From DAOTUB01 sp034437455 (lineage in GTDB: Bacteria > Chloroflexota > Anaerolineae > B4-G1): 7,155 nucleotides of DNA. Of this stretch, positions 6,631 to 7,155 are shown in pieces. The translations under genes and the position numbers were made by a program. How positions within the stretch are numbered: position 1 is the stretch's first letter; every line of letters starts with the position of its first letter. Where the stretch lies: assembly GCA_034437455.1 (NCBI GenBank), contig DAOTUB010000179.1, forward strand, positions 1 to 7,155, in the 5' to 3' direction. The notes below the pieces were generated by a model. That model was not told the DNA's origin. It did no database searches and saw only the letters and a list, made by a program, of their open reading frames with translations.

Positions 6631-6674
6631 GTAGTCGCGGTTTCCATACCGCGCGCTATGGAAAGCGCGGCTAC
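6631..6674. repeat. Palindromic GTAG-family repeat, copy 3 with alternative foldings
   Basis: Arms GTAG (6631-6634) and CTAC (6671-6674) enclose hairpins CGCGG/CCGCG (6636-6640/6649-6653) and CGCGC/GCGCG (6652-6656/6665-6669). Their loops TTTCCATA (6641-6648) and TATGGAAA (6657-6664) are exact reverse complements of each other, so the unit can also fold as one long hairpin with an 8-nt loop. Confidence 0.65.
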
Positions 6675-6852
6675 TCAACCCATTTGAAATACACCCAATC
6701 GATTTGTAACCGCGGATTCCGTCGCAACGAGTTGCACACGCGCCACATTTTCGTCCTTTGGGGTGAACAGAGTTCATGGTGCCCTCCCGGCACACGTGCA
6801 TACAGTCTAGTCCAAAAACAACCGGGCTGCGTACGGGATGTATTTGAGCCAG

Positions 6853-6914
6853 CGTTGGATTGGGTTGGAAACGTTGGGATTGAGTTGGAAGCGTTGGAAT
6901 TGAGCTGGGCTGGG
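6853..6914 (+). repeat. Minisatellite, three units of about 20 bp
   Basis: Three consecutive copies of CGTTGG(G/A)ATTG(A/G)GTTGGAA(A/G) start at 6853, 6872 and 6892; the third decays into CTGGGCTGGG. Units are 19-20 bp and imperfect. A TTGG sub-motif recurs inside each unit, so slippage is a likely origin. No coding role is seen. Confidence 0.6.
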
Positions 6915-7055
6915 ATGCCGCTAGGTCGAAATGCAATTGCCCAGGTATACGGCTAAAGAGACCCCGATGACGTCATAAACGCGTTCACTGCCTGGAGCAC
7001 AACCTCGATATCCTGAAGCGGCTCTCCTATCAGAGCAGCAATTCCAATTATGAGA

Positions 7056-7117
7056 TTCGTAGTAACGACTTTAGTCGTTTTGACCACTCAACCAGCGACT
7101 CAAGTCGCTACTACGAA
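7056..7117. repeat. Palindromic GTAGT-family repeat, copy 4 (two-hairpin form)
   Basis: Perfect 9-bp arms TTCGTAGTA (7056-7064) and TACTACGAA (7109-7117) enclose two hairpins, ACGACT-TT-AGTCGT (7065-7078) and AGCGACT-CA-AGTCGCT (7094-7109), separated by about 15 bp. The arms are identical to nine bases of the arms at 6531-6585. The element resembles REP/BIME-type paired palindromes. Confidence 0.75.
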
Positions 7118-7155
7118 CCCATATCGCAATGATAGCGTCAAAATGGGAATTACTG

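Larger units (their letters stand above)
6468..6715. mobile_element. Composite non-coding element with terminal inverted repeats (MITE-like)
   Basis: CCGCGGT at the left end (6468) is mirrored by ACCGCGG at the right end (to 6715). Further in, AAATCGATTTGGGTGTATTT (6493-6512) is mirrored with a one-base gap by AAATACACCCAATCGATTT (6687-6705). The left arm carries an extra stretch of about 15 bp containing CAGAGACCCCG between these two blocks. The inside is two tandem palindromic units (about 6510-6605 and 6612-6691), each flanked by TTTCAT...GTTGGAG and CTCAAC...CATTTGAAA. There is no transposase, so any movement would be in trans. I found no clear target-site duplication. A nested-palindrome repeat that grew by duplication is the alternative. 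Confidence 0.5.
6005..7155. other. Gene-free, palindrome-rich region
   Basis: No reading frame here has a credible start with a ribosome binding site, a recognisable domain or coding-like composition. The longest frames (about 100-118 codons on the plus strand between 6292 and 6956) run through palindromic repeats and translate to low-quality sequence. The region is less GC-rich than the genes apart from its hairpins. The stretches 6218-6333, 6377-6467, 6716-6852 and 6915-7055 hold nothing I can assign beyond minor palindromes such as GCGGCGCCGC (6243-6252) and TGACGTCA near 6968. Confidence 0.75.

Noticed and set aside
6292..6956. Two plus-strand frames of 103 and 118 codons
   Set aside because: They run through inverted repeats and the minisatellite, lack ribosome binding sites, and give no recognisable protein features.
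6178..7117. CRISPR array
   Set aside because: The palindromic copies differ in length and sequence, are irregularly spaced, and are not separated by uniform spacers; no cas gene is visible.
6005..7155. tRNA or other structured RNA gene
   Set aside because: I found no GTTCGA-type T-arm with matching acceptor stems; the hairpins present are explained by the palindromic repeat family.

Overview
The window appears to come from a free-living bacterium with moderately GC-rich coding DNA. It has strong AGGAGG ribosome binding sites, sigma70-type promoter hexamers and Sec signal peptides, and it devotes long genes to very large secreted repeat proteins. The protein style (GWN-type C-terminal modules, a FYG/AGTVVEA domain, glycine- and tryptophan-rich repeat modules) and the dispersed GTAGT...ACTAC palindromes remind me of Chloroflexi (Anaerolineae-like) genomes. 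That placement is inference from style only; no marker gene is present.

Layout. Both convincing genes are on the minus strand. Transcription would start near 5840-5970 and run towards position 1. The first gene (5606 to 2064) encodes a complete 1180-residue exported protein: signal peptide, N-terminal beta-sandwich-like domain, a long right-handed parallel beta-helix, and a C-terminal region with two GWN-type modules and a calcium-loop motif. After an 85-bp gap holding a perfect 9-bp GC hairpin comes the second gene (1978 to beyond position 1). It encodes another exported protein, cut by the window edge, made of at least six modules of the bacterial Gly-Trp repeat / InlB B-repeat-like kind. 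The pair looks like a small surface or secreted-protein operon, plausibly for adhesion or polymer binding; no catalytic residues can be assigned.

The upstream control region (about 5607-6004) is rich in structure. It holds two tandem minus-strand promoters, each with a perfect TTGACA, a 17-bp spacer and a TGn-extended -10. A nested 27-bp inverted repeat sits between them, a second 15-bp inverted repeat lies further down, and two possible tiny leader ORFs precede the first gene.

From about 6005 to 7155 I see no credible gene. The region is non-coding and packed with palindromes: a GC-rich hairpin, an AACGAAAA/TTTTCGTT hairpin, at least four related GTAGT...ACTAC palindromic elements whose stems differ in sequence but stay self-complementary, a roughly 248-bp composite element with imperfect terminal inverted repeats that encloses two of them, and a 20-bp minisatellite. 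This repeat cluster is the most unusual part of the window.
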